The notes: generated by a model not told the origin, from the letters alone. 64,000 nt of DNA from Apricaphanius iberus (GCA_028564705.1 JAPXFQ010001340.1:124001-188000); one strand, 5' to 3'. Positions 43,604 to 53,133 are shown, numbered from the stretch's first letter. A program made the numbers and translations.

Positions 43604-43781
43604 GTGTGTGTGCGCATGCATGTGTGAGTGTATTGGGAGGTTGCTGTAACTTACTTCTTCTCTTCGCTCGGTGGAAAGCAGCAACCAGGTCATAGAGAAT
43701 GGCCACAAATCTTTCCAAAGGCAAGGAAAGCAAGGCCAACATATAGGAAATAAATCCAGTTTTCTCCATTTCAGCCGCCAT
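36131..43781 (-). CDS. Membrane-anchored coiled-coil protein with duplicated 66-bp exons (model 3)
   Basis: Unrecognised, related to models 1 and 2. First coding exon 43655-43781 starts MAAEMEKTGF and holds a hydrophobic stretch (ISYMLALLSL through VAILYDLVAAF) followed by HRAKRR. Then come three 66-bp exons: 41464-41529, 41205-41270 and 40685-40750, 22 residues each, phase 1 to 1, with a common pattern (ESICVRL / ESLCWWVK / KSMWVWLK, ending in a basic R). The terminal exon 36131-36426 encodes a 97-residue coil whose sequence parallels the 2581 exon (QSVEKQI, SQWKLDE, ERQLLNIE, LEPIE). Joined: 621 nt, 206 residues, no stop. An untranslated exon with donor GTACGA near 43990 probably precedes it. 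The 66-bp exons may be alternatives rather than all used. More exons could lie between 36.4 and 40.7 kb. Confidence 0.5.
36785..37012 (-). mobile_element. Internally deleted fish SINE, reversed
   Basis: From CCCATCCATTATCTAC through the conserved body (GGCGCCTATCTCCAA, GGGGTACACCCTGGACAGG) to GCCACTGTGCACCC, the complement of the tRNA-like head. A middle part is missing relative to 26408-26769. Target duplication not resolved. Confidence 0.7.
37013..37843. other. Unassigned repeat-like sequence, host of the next SINE
   Basis: No exon recognised. The continuation is at 39420-39800, where it ends with TTTATATACAGTCTATGA, a common end word of fish interspersed repeats, so 37.1-39.8 kb may be one old element interrupted by the SINE and hAT described next. 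Confidence 0.3.
38120..39326. mobile_element. Non-autonomous hAT-type element (1207 bp) inside the SINE
   Basis: Inverted ends TAGGATTGACAACTG and the complement of TAGGGTTGCCAAATT. Flanking CCCGTTGA (38112-38119) and CCCATTGA (39327-39334) are an 8-bp duplication with one mismatch. Inner parts with GGGGCATCCCGT and its complement are also inverted. No transposase frame. Confidence 0.82.
38258..38271 (+). promoter_or_regulatory. CTCF-like motif inside the hAT element
   Basis: CCACTAGATGGCAG fits the vertebrate CTCF core well. It belongs to the transposon. Function is inferred from the motif only. Confidence 0.4.
39420..40640. other. Intron of model 3, no exon assigned
   Basis: Includes a 122-codon plus-strand frame (39758-40126) without a recognised domain and the 40205-40430 block that is repeated at 165-375. 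I see no coiled-coil or 66-bp exon here. Confidence 0.35.
40640..40930. repeat. Tandem unit 1 of the 66-bp exon region
   Basis: Begins with a (GT)n run, contains the exon 40685-40750, then GAGGCCTTGACTTTCCACAG, CTAATTCCTCTTTAAG, TTTTCAGGATTT and a ...CATGTTAACCAT...CATAAACC tail. The whole order recurs about 780 bp further on (unit 2). Confidence 0.75.
41420..41900. repeat. Tandem unit 2 of the 66-bp exon region
   Basis: Same order as unit 1: (GT)n, exon 41464-41529, GAGGCCTTGTCTTTTCACAG, CTAATTCTTCTTTAAG, TTTTCAGGATTT, CCATGTTAACCAT and CATAAACA. An extra segment of about 150 bp (41545-41715) separates the exon from the second half. A (TA)n run follows directly. Confidence 0.75.
41893..41928. 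repeat. (TA)n microsatellite, left of the Tc1 element
   Basis: A pure TA run that continues on the other side of the Tc1 insertion at 43559-43600; originally one microsatellite. Confidence 0.9.
42091..42687 (-). pseudogene. Tc1 transposase, catalytic part
   Basis: 198 residues. Catalytic residues are visible: Asp in LWTDESKFEVFG, Asp in QQDNDPKHTS and Glu in NPVELLWEQLD, the spacing of the last two fitting DD34E. The C-terminus reaches the expected end. The link to the DNA-binding part is broken at 42688-42744 by frame changes, so no full-length protein can be made from this copy. Confidence 0.9.
42745..43146 (-). pseudogene. Tc1 transposase, DNA-binding part
   Basis: 133 residues starting MARKRELSSETRQS, with the paired-type helix-turn-helix (ILVLRNEGYSMREIAKKL), the GRPR hook between the two halves, and the second helix-turn-helix (STVKRRLRDSGL). 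It stops at TGA after KRKRD, where intact relatives continue into the catalytic domain. Could in principle give a DNA-binding fragment only. Confidence 0.88.
43559..43601. repeat. (TA)n microsatellite, right of the Tc1 element
   Basis: Continuation of the TA run interrupted by the Tc1 insertion. A short (TG)n run follows. Confidence 0.9.
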
Positions 43782-44456
43782 ATTTCCTGCTGTGAATGCA
43801 AATTCCAGTTAAGGACAAGTGTCAAACAAGAGTCATTATTTTTCCAGTTTACTGTAAAAATAAATAAATAACTGATAAAAGCCATAAATCAAAATCTTAA
43901 ACATGAACCAACAGCAGAAGCCAATTTAAACTAAGATTAATACAGTTTGAAAAAAACTTCAAATAGAAAATTGAACGTATAAGTTCGTACCAGTTGTGTT
44001 CAGAAGGAAGTCAGCTCGGGTCAGTTCTTCTTAGAGTGCTGGAAGCAGTCGGGTCAAAGTTACTATGAACTAATTTCACTCTACTGATAGGATAAGATAA
44101 AAAGAAGTTACCTCATTCTGCCTGCACTCTCTCAAAACTCCAATCCAGCAACCATAATATCAATGTACAATGGACCAAGTATTTATTAGTCATGTTACCA
44201 TATTGTTTTCACAGTCTTTTCATGAATATTTGATATCATAAATGTTTATATTGTGAATATTTTATATCACTTTTATCAATCATTCAATCATTAAAATAAA
44301 GTGCAAATATTTCTAATAAATTTCAAAGTTTATCTTAGCTTTGCCTGAAACTTATTGTAAAATAATATTCTAGAGGCAATTAAAGCTTTGATGAACCAGT
44401 TTTCTAATTCTAGAATTAGTTGTAAAGACAGTAGGGGATAGTGTGGAACTGCTAAA
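43782..44456. other. 5' region of coiled-coil model 3
   Basis: Contains the likely untranslated exon (minus strand, ...CTTCTGAACACAACTG then GTACGA near 43990). A shared acceptor TTCACAG precedes the coding exon at about 43792-43798. No other gene seen. Confidence 0.35.
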
Positions 44457-44458
<2 letters not shown>

Positions 44459-44506
<48 letters not shown>

Positions 44507-44518
44507 TGTATATATATC
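44459..44518. repeat. (TA)n microsatellite
   Basis: AT run of about 25 units, then a CTG-interrupted short run. Ile/Tyr-rich frames across it are artefacts. Confidence 0.9.
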
Positions 44519-44915
44519 ATTAATACAGTTCATATGATAACAAACATACCAGGTTCAGTTGTAGAAACAGAACCAATATCTCTGTCAGTGTGTAACTTTA
44601 ATTTTAAAGACCACTACTTGTTATTACTGCCCCATTAACTTTTTATTTATTTCTAGAAGTAGGGCTTCCTTCTACTGGTTCTCCACCTCTGAAATAATTA
44701 AATCAAAAAACGAAAGGTGTTTTGTTTAACAAACTAGGTCATACATATTACAACGGATTTTTGGGGCTTTTTTAACAAGTGAAAAGTATTTTGGAGTAAA
44801 TTGTTAGATTCATTTTAAATATTAAGGGAAGACAAAAAAAACTTGGGATGCTCTAATGTCTAAAAGTCAGATCTAGGAAAAGAGTTGCATGTATACAAAA
44901 TTACATGTTATATTT

Positions 44916-44920
44916 AACAT
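44916..44920. repeat. Target-site duplication of the BEL element, left copy
   Basis: AACAT directly before the left LTR; the same five bases follow the right LTR at 53129-53133. Confidence 0.9.
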
Positions 44921-45527
44921 TGTACGGTTTTATTAAACTAACTACCATTAATTTACTAACTCCCACCGTAAAGGGTGTGTTTTAACTGATGACACTGTGT
45001 CTCACTCAAGCTCGGACACTTATTACTGACTTTTTCTAGCGAATGTTTTATTCACACGAGGCATACTCACACATATCACTGATGCTAATGCTAACAAACA
45101 AGCACACATTAACATTAACCGTTGTCTTACTTTGCCAGGTAATCCAACGAAATGGAAAGAACAAGAGATAAAGCAAAGCATCACCAGCGTTAATAACCCC
45201 GGACATATTTTTAACTGCGCCATCCGTGTACTTAACAACTTTGTGATATACCAACCTAGGTTATTAATATTAACAATTATTAGTAGCTCACACATCTCAG
45301 CTTTTTTTTTTTTTCACCCCAGCCAAAACAGCAATATTGGGATGAAAGAAGATCCGGCGGGTAAAGTGCAGATGCAGGTGCTGCAGCAACACATCCCTAC
45401 TCTACCCGGATCAATCCGCCACAAATAAAGCAATAACTTTAAGTAAATAATACGGTCATAGTTGGTGATAAACCATAAGAAACACAAATGCACCTTATCA
45501 TGACTGAAAATAGGAGAAAACTACACA
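44921..45527 (-). repeat. 3' LTR of the BEL element (607 bp)
   Basis: On the minus strand it starts TGTGTAGTTTTCTCC and ends CCGTACA. Longer than its partner by 42 bp owing to many small insertions or deletions between 45038 and 45320. The outer parts are practically identical to the other LTR. Confidence 0.92.
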
Positions 45528-45537
45528 CCTCCCACTT
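45528..45537 (-). other. Polypurine tract of the BEL element
   Basis: AAGTGGGAGG on the minus strand lies directly before the 3' LTR, where plus-strand priming occurs in LTR elements. Confidence 0.7.
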
Positions 45538-45690
45538 GGGCTACATGTCATTGACTAAGTAGGCCACAATAACCACTATCAGTATGAACTAATGCACAGA
45601 ACAAGAAACAACGCATGGCTGTACATTAAACAGTGCGGTTTGAGTCCCCCACATTAAAATGTTCACAGTCTATAAGCGCCTCTCAGGTAC

Positions 45691-48600
45691 TCAAGGGGGT
45701 GCACAAGACCTCCCTTGCTCCTCTACTGGTAGCAACACCACCAGCCTCCTTACGTCCCTGTGGAGAATGGTGGAAAGACATGGCTCCCTGTCCTTCTTCG
45801 CCTGGGACAGGCTGATGGGGAGACTATGACAAGTCCTCACCTTGACGTCCCGGACAACACCCTTGGCATCTGAACACACCTCCTCAACGCGACCCAGCCT
45901 GAATCGACCCCGGAGTGCGTTTTGGTCCGCCACCCAGACCAGGTCCCCAACAGAGACATTCCTGGCTGGAGCATGCCACTTTTGCCGAACGAAAAGGTGT
46001 GGCCCGGCCAACTGACTCCAACATCGCCAGAACTTGTCCACCTCCACCCGGACTGCACGCAGACGACTGAACGGGTAAGCAGGGTACTCGAAACCCAGGT
46101 CATCACTCCTGGGACCTGCACGACCCAAGAGCAAAGAGTTTGGTGTCACAACATCCACAGTCTCCTCCCGAACTTGAGCTCTGGCACCGATCGGCCTCTC
46201 ATTTGACAGGTTGGCAGCAATGTAGAGGAGGGTTTGGAACTCCAGACTGGTAAGGTCCCCCTCTTCACCAGCGCTGCTCAATGATCTTTTTAACACACGA
46301 ACAGCTGCCTCGGCTGCCCCATTCCGATGCGGAGAGTCTGCGGGGCTAAATTCCCACACCCAGTCAGTCCCAGCCACCGCCGCTCTCCTTTGGATTCTTT
46401 CTTTGTCGATACCTGCTAGGAAACTGTAGAGCTCTTCCAGCGCAGGTCTCGCCCCCACAAAATTGGTCCCCTGGTCGGACCAGAGTCTTTTGGGGTTGCC
46501 CCTCAGGGCGGTAAATCGCTGATACGTCTTCAGAAAGCCTTCAGTCGATAGGTCTTCAACTACATCTGCATGAACCGCTCTTGAGGCCATGCAACTAAAA
46601 ACTATACCCCATACCTTCTTCTTTGTTCTTCGTCTCACGGAGTCTCTAACTGTATACGGGCCGAACAGGTCCAACGTAGTGTACTCAAAAGGGGCTGCTG
46701 GTCTTGTGCGCTCAGGGGGAAGATCACTCATCACCTGAGTGCAAAACCTGGCCCTACACTTCCGGCAATGTATGCATGAGTCTATTACCTTACGGGCGAC
46801 TCTTGGACCTTGCACTACCCAGGCCCTCTTCCTCATCCGAAGGAGGGTGCCAGCAACGCCTTCATGGTTAGCACGGTGGGCATCTTCAGCCAGGAGAGAA
46901 CTGACCTGCTCTTTGTAGGGGATTAGTGGGACCCCAGGCCTCTCTTCATCAACGGATTGGACCCGGCCATAGCATAACAAGAGACCGGTAGCATTATCCT
47001 TGTTCACAACCAAGCGGTTGAGCGTGGTTGTGGGAAAAGTCACACCCGTCTGGGCTGCGAGGCATAAGTCCTTGAACGCTTCCTCACGCTCCTCCGTCGT
47101 GAGCACTGCCTCCCACTGTCCTTGTTCACCGGTTTGATTCCTGCGGAGTAGAAAGGAGCACACGGCCCTCCGGACATATCCTACAGCCCCACAGAGCTTG
47201 GTTAGCGACTTGAACCTTGAAAGATCCACCTGATTTATCAGGGCCGAACCCCAAAACTTTTTCATCCTGCCAACTTTGGATTCGACAGAAGCGGACCCCT
47301 TAGCCTCAACTGGCGAGGAACGGCTGCCGTCGAATGAAGAGGGTCCTGAACTCCCGCCATCTTCGCCCATGGTCTGAACGCCACCAGGACTTTCTGGCGT
47401 CGTCTGCATTTTTGCCTGGATCCTTGTTGTGATGGCGGAAAAAGCTTTCCTTTGGAGTCGACTCACGACCTCCCTGGTACCGGAGGCCACCTCTGCAGCA
47501 GACTTCATGGGCCACTCCTCAACCGGCCTGGTAAGGAACCTGGGACCTCTCTGCCACAGGGAGTCATCACCCAGCTGCTCAGGGGAACACCCTCTTGTAA
47601 CCAGATCGGCCACATTGTGCTGACCAGGGATCCACCACCAATCAGTCACAGGCCCAGCCTTTTGTATTTCACCCACACGGTTAGCGAAGAAGGTTTGGAA
47701 CCCATAACTGTCCCGTTGGATGGCACCCAACACAGTCTGGCTGTCAACAAAGTGGAACCATCTGTCCACTTCCAGCCGCCCATGCTTCAATAAGTGTCCT
47801 TTCAGGCGGGCAGCAAAGACTGCTCCACAAATCTCCGCTTTAACGGCATCTCCCTTCTGGTCGAGTGGAGTCAATTTAGCCTTTGACTCCACGAGCCGAG
47901 TCTCAACACCTTCAGATGTCTCCCAACGCAGGTAGAGGACTGCCCCGTAAGAGTCACAGCTCCCGTCAGAGAATGAAATCCCCCAGGGTTTACCCACCCA
48001 GCCGGAAGGTGTAATACTCCTGGGGAAGGTGATGGTATTCAGCCGGGCATATTCTTTAAAGAGTTCGATTGCCCTCCCGCGTAGCTCACTGGACAGTGGT
48101 TTGTCCCACGTGTCCTTAGCCAAAGACCCGGCCTCCTGGTATGCCCTTCTGACAAGGATGACGCCTTTCTGTTTCAGGGGCGTTGCCAGGCCGAGGGGGT
48201 CATAAAGCCCGGCTACCTGGCTGAGCAGCATACGGCGGGTGAGGGGATTTGGCGTCTTATTCTCTATATCATCCACAGAGAGATCTAGTTCAGTGCGCAT
48301 CTTTTTCTTCCTTGTGGAGAAATTGACAGCCACCATGAGGAAAAGCTTGTCTTTACCCACATGATAGCCCACCCCTAAGGCCTTGTTGTCCTCGTCCCGC
48401 AACTGGTTGGGCAATACAATAGTCTCTGGTTTGGCAGGAACAACACCCTGCCTCCCACTTTGACCAGACCGGACCCAGGGCTTGAGGTAAAACCCCCCAG
48501 TTTCTAGAATGGTCTCAACCCCCTTAAGCAACTCGCTCAGTCTCTTTGGGTCATTGTGGGAAACAAGAATGTCGTCTACGTAGGCGTTGTCTACTATGAC

Positions 48601-51600
48601 TTGTCTTTCTTCCACTTTATCAGCAAACTGTGGCAGATGGGCGGTCTCTCGCATGGCCACCTGAGCAATACACCCTGCCGGCTTGTCACCCATATTCACT
48701 CGTACCACAGCATAGTCCTTGATGTCCTCTGCTGGGGAGTCCCTCCACAGAAAACGGTGAACGTGCACCTCCTGATCCTCCAACCAAACTGAATTGTACA
48801 TTTTGGATACATCTCCAATCGCTGCGTGCTCTCCCTCCCGGAAACGGAGTAGCACCGCCCTGATGGGGTTTAAAACGTCAGGGCCTTTCAGCAGGATGCT
48901 ATTCAGACTAACACCCTTGTACTCCTGGCTGCTGTCCCAAACAAGCCTTACTGGTGTGGAGACTGAGTGGGGATTGGGCGCTGTCAGATGATTCACCCAC
49001 CACACAGCTCCACTCCACTCGTCCATCACCGTCTTTGAAAGCTGAACAGCAGCTCCCCTGGCCACCATGTCATGCACCTGCCTGGCGTAGGCTGCTTTCC
49101 AGATAGGATCCTTCTCGAGGCGCCTCTCCGCCTTCATAAACGTAGCTTCAACAGCTTTGCGGTTGTTAGGCAGGGTAGCAGGGTTCTCTTTCCAGGGATA
49201 TCTAGCGTCCCAGTGAGGTTTGTCGCTGTGGTTGTCGCTCAGTTTGAATGTCAGTCCACCCCTGATGATTTCTAGTTCTCTCTCATCAGCGAGAGACATC
49301 TCCTTTCCCCCAGGGGCGCATTTTCCACAACGGCACCCACCACACACAGGGTCGCAGGCGGCTCCAATGCTGTCCCACTGCAGCCACTTGATAATCTCAG
49401 CATTGCTTGCAGCTGTGGTTCTGACTACCACACTGCTTTTTAGCTCCGAGCAGCAGCTACGGAGGACCTTGACTCTCCTGGACTCCGCCCTCATGGAGCA
49501 CGCAAAGTGGGTCGATGAATGACGTGCAGTTACCTCAATGTCTTCAAACAGATCTGGGTGTGTACCACTGACAGTTTTTCCTAGTGGACCATCCCACAAA
49601 ACCAGGTCACCACACCTCATCATCCACTGGGGAGCAAGGCGGCCCTCTCGGGTGCTGATCAGTAGCTCGATCTCCTTCGGGCGAATCAGCTCCCCCGGTC
49701 TGACAAAACCTGTGAAGAACTTTCCCAGGCGCTCTGAATCTACCGTGTGGCCCATTCTGGCTATTTCTTCCAATCCATAGCAGACCATCTCATGGAGTCG
49801 CCAGGTTCCTTTCTTTGTGGCTACTTTTATGCTCACAATATACCTTTTTGTCTCTACTTTCGCCTCCATACCACCAACACCATACACAACTAGTGTGATT
49901 GGCTCGCCAGACAAACCAAGTCTCTCCGCCGCTTGGTGGGTGATATAGTTAGTGTCAGAGGCTAGGTCGATAAGTGCTCCGACCCAGTCTCCCCTCTTGG
50001 TCGTGACATCCACTAACATCATGAGAACTGGGTGCTCCTTCAGTCTACTTTCATCCACCAGACCTTTATCAGCACTCACTGTTGTAGACACTTTATTGGT
50101 GCAGGCCTTTCGAACAGCCTCCAGCTGCTCTGGGGTCAGACCTAAACTAGCAAACAAAGTCTCTTGTTCCTCTGTCGGACCACGAGTTTCTCTCCTCTTT
50201 TCCCACTTAGTCCCCTGTTTGGCAGCATCTTTCTTGACTGGTGACTTAAGGCACAAGAAGAAATGGTGGTCTGAAGAGGCATCCCCCCTTTTGCATTCAT
50301 CATTTCGACACAAAAAGTTTTTACTGCACGGACTTTCACTCCCATGGGGGTCAAGACATTTGGGGCAAACTTTTGTTCTTTTAACGTAAGCTCTTCGCTC
50401 CGATGGATGGGCCTTTTTGAATGTCTTACAGCGGTACAGACGTCCAGTATGTCCCTCTTCGCCACACAAGCTGCAAGCGTTTTGCGATGACTCTCCTTTT
50501 GCCTCGCTTGCAGTGGCCTTGGTAAATGAACGTCTCTCCAGCCTTCGATCAAGTCTCTCTTTTGGCTTCTCACGGGTTCTTGGCTCACCCGCTCGGGTAG
50601 AGTTAGACTGTCTAATGGTCTGTAACTGCTCCAGTTGTACCAGAACAGTTTTCTGATCTCTCAGAAATTGCCATAGTTTGTCAAATCGGTTACGTGGATT
50701 CACATTGTTAACTGCGTCACACCGGTACAAAAGCCACCTTTCTTTCATACTGTCCGGTAGCTTACTCTCTAGTGACCGGATCACTAACTGGTTCTTTATG
50801 GCATCTTCACAACCTAGGTCAATAAGGTCCAACAGCGCCCTTTCCATAGCTTGGATCAACTGCAGGGCTTCTCTTGGTTGGTTGTTACGCACACCTGGTA
50901 ATTCCTGCAGCTCCAGTACGATGTCATCCGCTATTTGTGACATGTCCCCATAGCAATCCTCCAAAACCCGGAAGACCTCGCCTGCAGTACGACAATGAGA
51001 CAGCCTGAGCTCACATTTCACTGAGTCTGCAATGCTGTCCATCAGGTGAAAGAGCCTACACTCTTGGGAGCCCGTCGGTTCTGCTAAAGCTTGGAGGGTC
51101 CCCCAATTACTCTTCCAGCGCCAATAGCTCCTTCTGTCCCCAGAGAATTTTGGCAGGCTGAGGGGTGCGAGCGCAATTCTAGGTCCAACGGATCCTTGAG
51201 AGAAGGCAGACGTGCTCCGTCCGACTCCGACGCTATCAGGTTGTACAGTATGCACTCCTCGATGCTGCTGTGGTGTGCTGGAGAGGCCAGGATTAAATAC
51301 TGGGCTCATTTGCCCCTGCGAGGATTGTCTCTCCGGTGGCGCTTGAAGGGATCCAGAAGGACGACTGCCTGCATTGTCATCCAGCACGCTGCCATCCACT
51401 ACTGCGTTTTGGTAGGTTGCTGGGTTCGCATGTGTACCTTGCACACCACCATCATGTACTGTGCCGCTGTCCCCATCATCGGCTGCAGCAGTAGAGGGTC
51501 CACTGTTATTATCAAGGTTGGTTGTTGCTCCCTCACCCACACAGACTTTATCGTCGCCCTCATCTTCACTATTAGCCTGGTCACCATGCATTGATTTCTT

Positions 51601-52212
51601 GCCTACTCGCATGTGTGTAGCCAGGGCAACAATAGCCTTTCTACTCCTCTCCTTGTAATCTTTGTAGCAAGCTCGCATGACATTCACCTCTTTATCCAGG
51701 ACATAGCGATCCCAGTGTTGTACAAACTCTTCTACCGCTTCAACTCTGCTTTCCAATACAGTGAGAATTGAATCATGCTGATCTTGAGTTATGTGACGCG
51801 TCTGCAGTTCTTCAACCTCATCAAACACATCTTTGAGGTTAGCCTTTAAACTGTCAAACTGACCTGATGCACAGCGGGACCACAACGTGTGTTTTAACTT
51901 CAGCTCTGTGTCCCGATACTTTGTGCGGCAGTCTTGCAGCTTTTTGGTGACGTCAGCTATATCCGCCGCTAACCCGCTTGCATCTTCCTCCTCCATAACA
52001 GCAATATAATCAAAACTGCTATTACAGATTTCCCCATAACTGTCCTTGAGTGCCCTCAATTCAGATGTGAGGTCATGCTCAGTTAAAAGGTCCATGTTGA
52101 ACATAATTGCATTTACTTTCCTACTGAAAACTCCTTGTGCATAGGCTCTCCTTTTCTTTAACTCTCCCCAGTCCGCCATTCCGACCTTTTTCTGGCTCTC
52201 TTGATTTTGCAC
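45691..52212 (-). CDS. BEL/Pao gag-pol polyprotein
   Basis: 2173 codons starting MQNQESQKKVGMADWG. Approximate order: N-terminal charged gag part; DUF1759-like region around residue 360 (LPKFSGDRRSYWRWKS); Cys/His-rich zinc-knuckle region 579-640 (CSLCGEEGHTGR, CPKCLDPHGSESPC); retropepsin-like region near 746, where the usual D-S/T-G triad reads LIDLASDTNYI; reverse transcriptase with the catalytic YVDD at about 1211; Pao/A17 region at about 1332 (LLSQVAGLYDPLGL); RNase H; integrase with HHCC zinc finger from about 1777 and catalytic residues near 1847 (LDLFGPY), 1911 (WSDQGTNF) and 1967 (NGAAEAAV); C-terminal DUF5641-like part near 2094 (VSVGDLVWV). No stop or frameshift. Used for retrotransposition, not a host gene. 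Confidence 0.95.
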   Translation of the reverse strand: MQNQESQKKVGMADWGELKKRRAYAQGVFSRKVNAIMFNMDLLTEHDLTSELRALKDSYGEICNSSFDYIAVMEEEDASGLAADIADVTKKLQDCRTKYRDTELKLKHTLWSRCASGQFDSLKANLKDVFDEVEELQTRHITQDQHDSILTVLESRVEAVEEFVQHWDRYVLDKEVNVMRACYKDYKERSRKAIVALATHMRVGKKSMHGDQANSEDEGDDKVCVGEGATTNLDNNSGPSTAAADDGDSGTVHDGGVQGTHANPATYQNAVVDGSVLDDNAGSRPSGSLQAPPERQSSQGQMSPVFNPGLSSTPQQHRGVHTVQPDSVGVGRSTSAFSQGSVGPRIALAPLSLPKFSGDRRSYWRWKSNWGTLQALAEPTGSQECRLFHLMDSIADSVKCELRLSHCRTAGEVFRVLEDCYGDMSQIADDIVLELQELPGVRNNQPREALQLIQAMERALLDLIDLGCEDAIKNQLVIRSLESKLPDSMKERWLLYRCDAVNNVNPRNRFDKLWQFLRDQKTVLVQLEQLQTIRQSNSTRAGEPRTREKPKERLDRRLERRSFTKATASEAKGESSQNACSLCGEEGHTGRLYRCKTFKKAHPSERRAYVKRTKVCPKCLDPHGSESPCSKNFLCRNDECKRGDASSDHHFFLCLKSPVKKDAAKQGTKWEKRRETRGPTEEQETLFASLGLTPEQLEAVRKACTNKVSTTVSADKGLVDESRLKEHPVLMMLVDVTTKRGDWVGALIDLASDTNYITHQAAERLGLSGEPITLVVYGVGGMEAKVETKRYIVSIKVATKKGTWRLHEMVCYGLEEIARMGHTVDSERLGKFFTGFVRPGELIRPKEIELLISTREGRLAPQWMMRCGDLVLWDGPLGKTVSGTHPDLFEDIEVTARHSSTHFACSMRAESRRVKVLRSCCSELKSSVVVRTTAASNAEIIKWLQWDSIGAACDPVCGGCRCGKCAPGGKEMSLADERELEIIRGGLTFKLSDNHSDKPHWDARYPWKENPATLPNNRKAVEATFMKAERRLEKDPIWKAAYARQVHDMVARGAAVQLSKTVMDEWSGAVWWVNHLTAPNPHSVSTPVRLVWDSSQEYKGVSLNSILLKGPDVLNPIRAVLLRFREGEHAAIGDVSKMYNSVWLEDQEVHVHRFLWRDSPAEDIKDYAVVRVNMGDKPAGCIAQVAMRETAHLPQFADKVEERQVIVDNAYVDDILVSHNDPKRLSELLKGVETILETGGFYLKPWVRSGQSGRQGVVPAKPETIVLPNQLRDEDNKALGVGYHVGKDKLFLMVAVNFSTRKKKMRTELDLSVDDIENKTPNPLTRRMLLSQVAGLYDPLGLATPLKQKGVILVRRAYQEAGSLAKDTWDKPLSSELRGRAIELFKEYARLNTITFPRSITPSGWVGKPWGISFSDGSCDSYGAVLYLRWETSEGVETRLVESKAKLTPLDQKGDAVKAEICGAVFAARLKGHLLKHGRLEVDRWFHFVDSQTVLGAIQRDSYGFQTFFANRVGEIQKAGPVTDWWWIPGQHNVADLVTRGCSPEQLGDDSLWQRGPRFLTRPVEEWPMKSAAEVASGTREVVSRLQRKAFSAITTRIQAKMQTTPESPGGVQTMGEDGGSSGPSSFDGSRSSPVEAKGSASVESKVGRMKKFWGSALINQVDLSRFKSLTKLCGAVGYVRRAVCSFLLRRNQTGEQGQWEAVLTTEEREEAFKDLCLAAQTGVTFPTTTLNRLVVNKDNATGLLLCYGRVQSVDEERPGVPLIPYKEQVSSLLAEDAHRANHEGVAGTLLRMRKRAWVVQGPRVARKVIDSCIHCRKCRARFCTQVMSDLPPERTRPAAPFEYTTLDLFGPYTVRDSVRRRTKKKVWGIVFSCMASRAVHADVVEDLSTEGFLKTYQRFTALRGNPKRLWSDQGTNFVGARPALEELYSFLAGIDKERIQRRAAVAGTDWVWEFSPADSPHRNGAAEAAVRVLKRSLSSAGEEGDLTSLEFQTLLYIAANLSNERPIGARAQVREETVDVVTPNSLLLGRAGPRSDDLGFEYPAYPFSRLRAVRVEVDKFWRCWSQLAGPHLFVRQKWHAPARNVSVGDLVWVADQNALRGRFRLGRVEEVCSDAKGVVRDVKVRTCHSLPISLSQAKKDREPCLSTILHRDVRRLVVLLPVEEQGRSCAPP

Positions 52213-52563
52213 TTTTGTTTACACGGCCCAAGTATTTCCGGTTCGCACCGGCAAGGTTGCTATCAACTTCCGGTCGAAGCGGCTAGTTAGCAAGCTAATA
52301 GCCTTTTAGCGAGCTAACAGTCTATTAACGGCGGCCGGCTTATTCTATGCCGTGGCCCTAAACAGTCCCATCTAAAGCAACACAAAGCACAGTTTCTCCC
52401 CAAACAATGACTTTGATGATGACTTGATTTGAGAACGAAGTTTTGTGGACCGGACGCGATGCTCCGCCGGACTCCGCCGGGCTCCGTCTACTTGCTGGAT
52501 TCTCGTAGTTGACACAGTCCCACCTCCGCTTCTCCGTCACGGGGCCGGCTCAGTGTTGATTAC
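52213..52563 (-). other. Leader of the BEL element
   Basis: 351 bp between the 5' LTR and the gag start. Directly after the LTR, the minus strand reads GTAATCAACACTGAGCCGG; a primer-binding site is expected here, but I cannot match it to a particular tRNA by eye. Confidence 0.6.
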
Positions 52564-53128
52564 TGTACGGTTTTATTAAACTAACTACCATTAATTTACT
52601 AACTCCCACCGTAAAGGGTGTGTTTTAACTGATGACACTGTGTCTCACTCAAGCTCGGACACTTATTACTGACTTTTCGTATGTTTATTCACACAGCATT
52701 CACACATAACACATGCTATGCTAACTAAACTAGCACCAGTACAGTAACCGTGTCTTTTGCCAGGTAATCAACTGAAATGAAAACAAAGATAAACAAGCAC
52801 ACAGCGTTAATAACCCGGACATATTTTTAACTGCGCCATCCGTGTACTTAAACAAACTTGTGGATACCAACGCAGGTTTTAATATTAACAATTATAGTAG
52901 CTCACCAGCTCAGCTTCACCAGCCAAAACAGCAATATTGGGATGAAAGAAGATCCGGCGGGTAAAGTGCAGATGCAGGTGCTGCAGCAACACATCCCCAC
53001 TCTACCCGGATCAATCCGCCACAAATAAAGCAATAACTTTAAGTAAATAATACGGTCATAGCTGGTTGAAAAACCATAAGAAACACAAATACACCTTATC
53101 ATGACTGAAAATAGGAGAAAACTACACA
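52564..53128 (-). repeat. 5' LTR of the BEL element (565 bp)
   Basis: Same termini as the 44921-45527 copy. The section 52675-52915 lacks many single bases and short words that the partner has, whereas the rest is nearly identical. It should contain the promoter of the element. Confidence 0.92.
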
Positions 53129-53133
53129 AACAT

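Larger units (their letters stand above)
44921..53128 (-). mobile_element. BEL/Pao LTR retrotransposon, complete, with open gag-pol frame
   Basis: LTRs at 44921-45527 and 52564-53128, both TG...CA bounded when read on the minus strand. A perfect 5-bp target duplication AACAT flanks it (44916-44920, 53129-53133). One uninterrupted gag-pol frame of 2173 codons lies between. BEL/Pao is identified by domain order: protease, reverse transcriptase, RNase H, then integrase, with the Pao-type region after the reverse transcriptase. The coding part looks young. It sits between coiled-coil model 3 and Fc-receptor-like copy 2. Confidence 0.95.

Noticed and set aside
52675..52915. LTR difference as proof of an old BEL insertion
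   Set aside because: The difference is confined to one patch and made of small deletions; the rest of the LTRs and the long open frame point to a young insertion.
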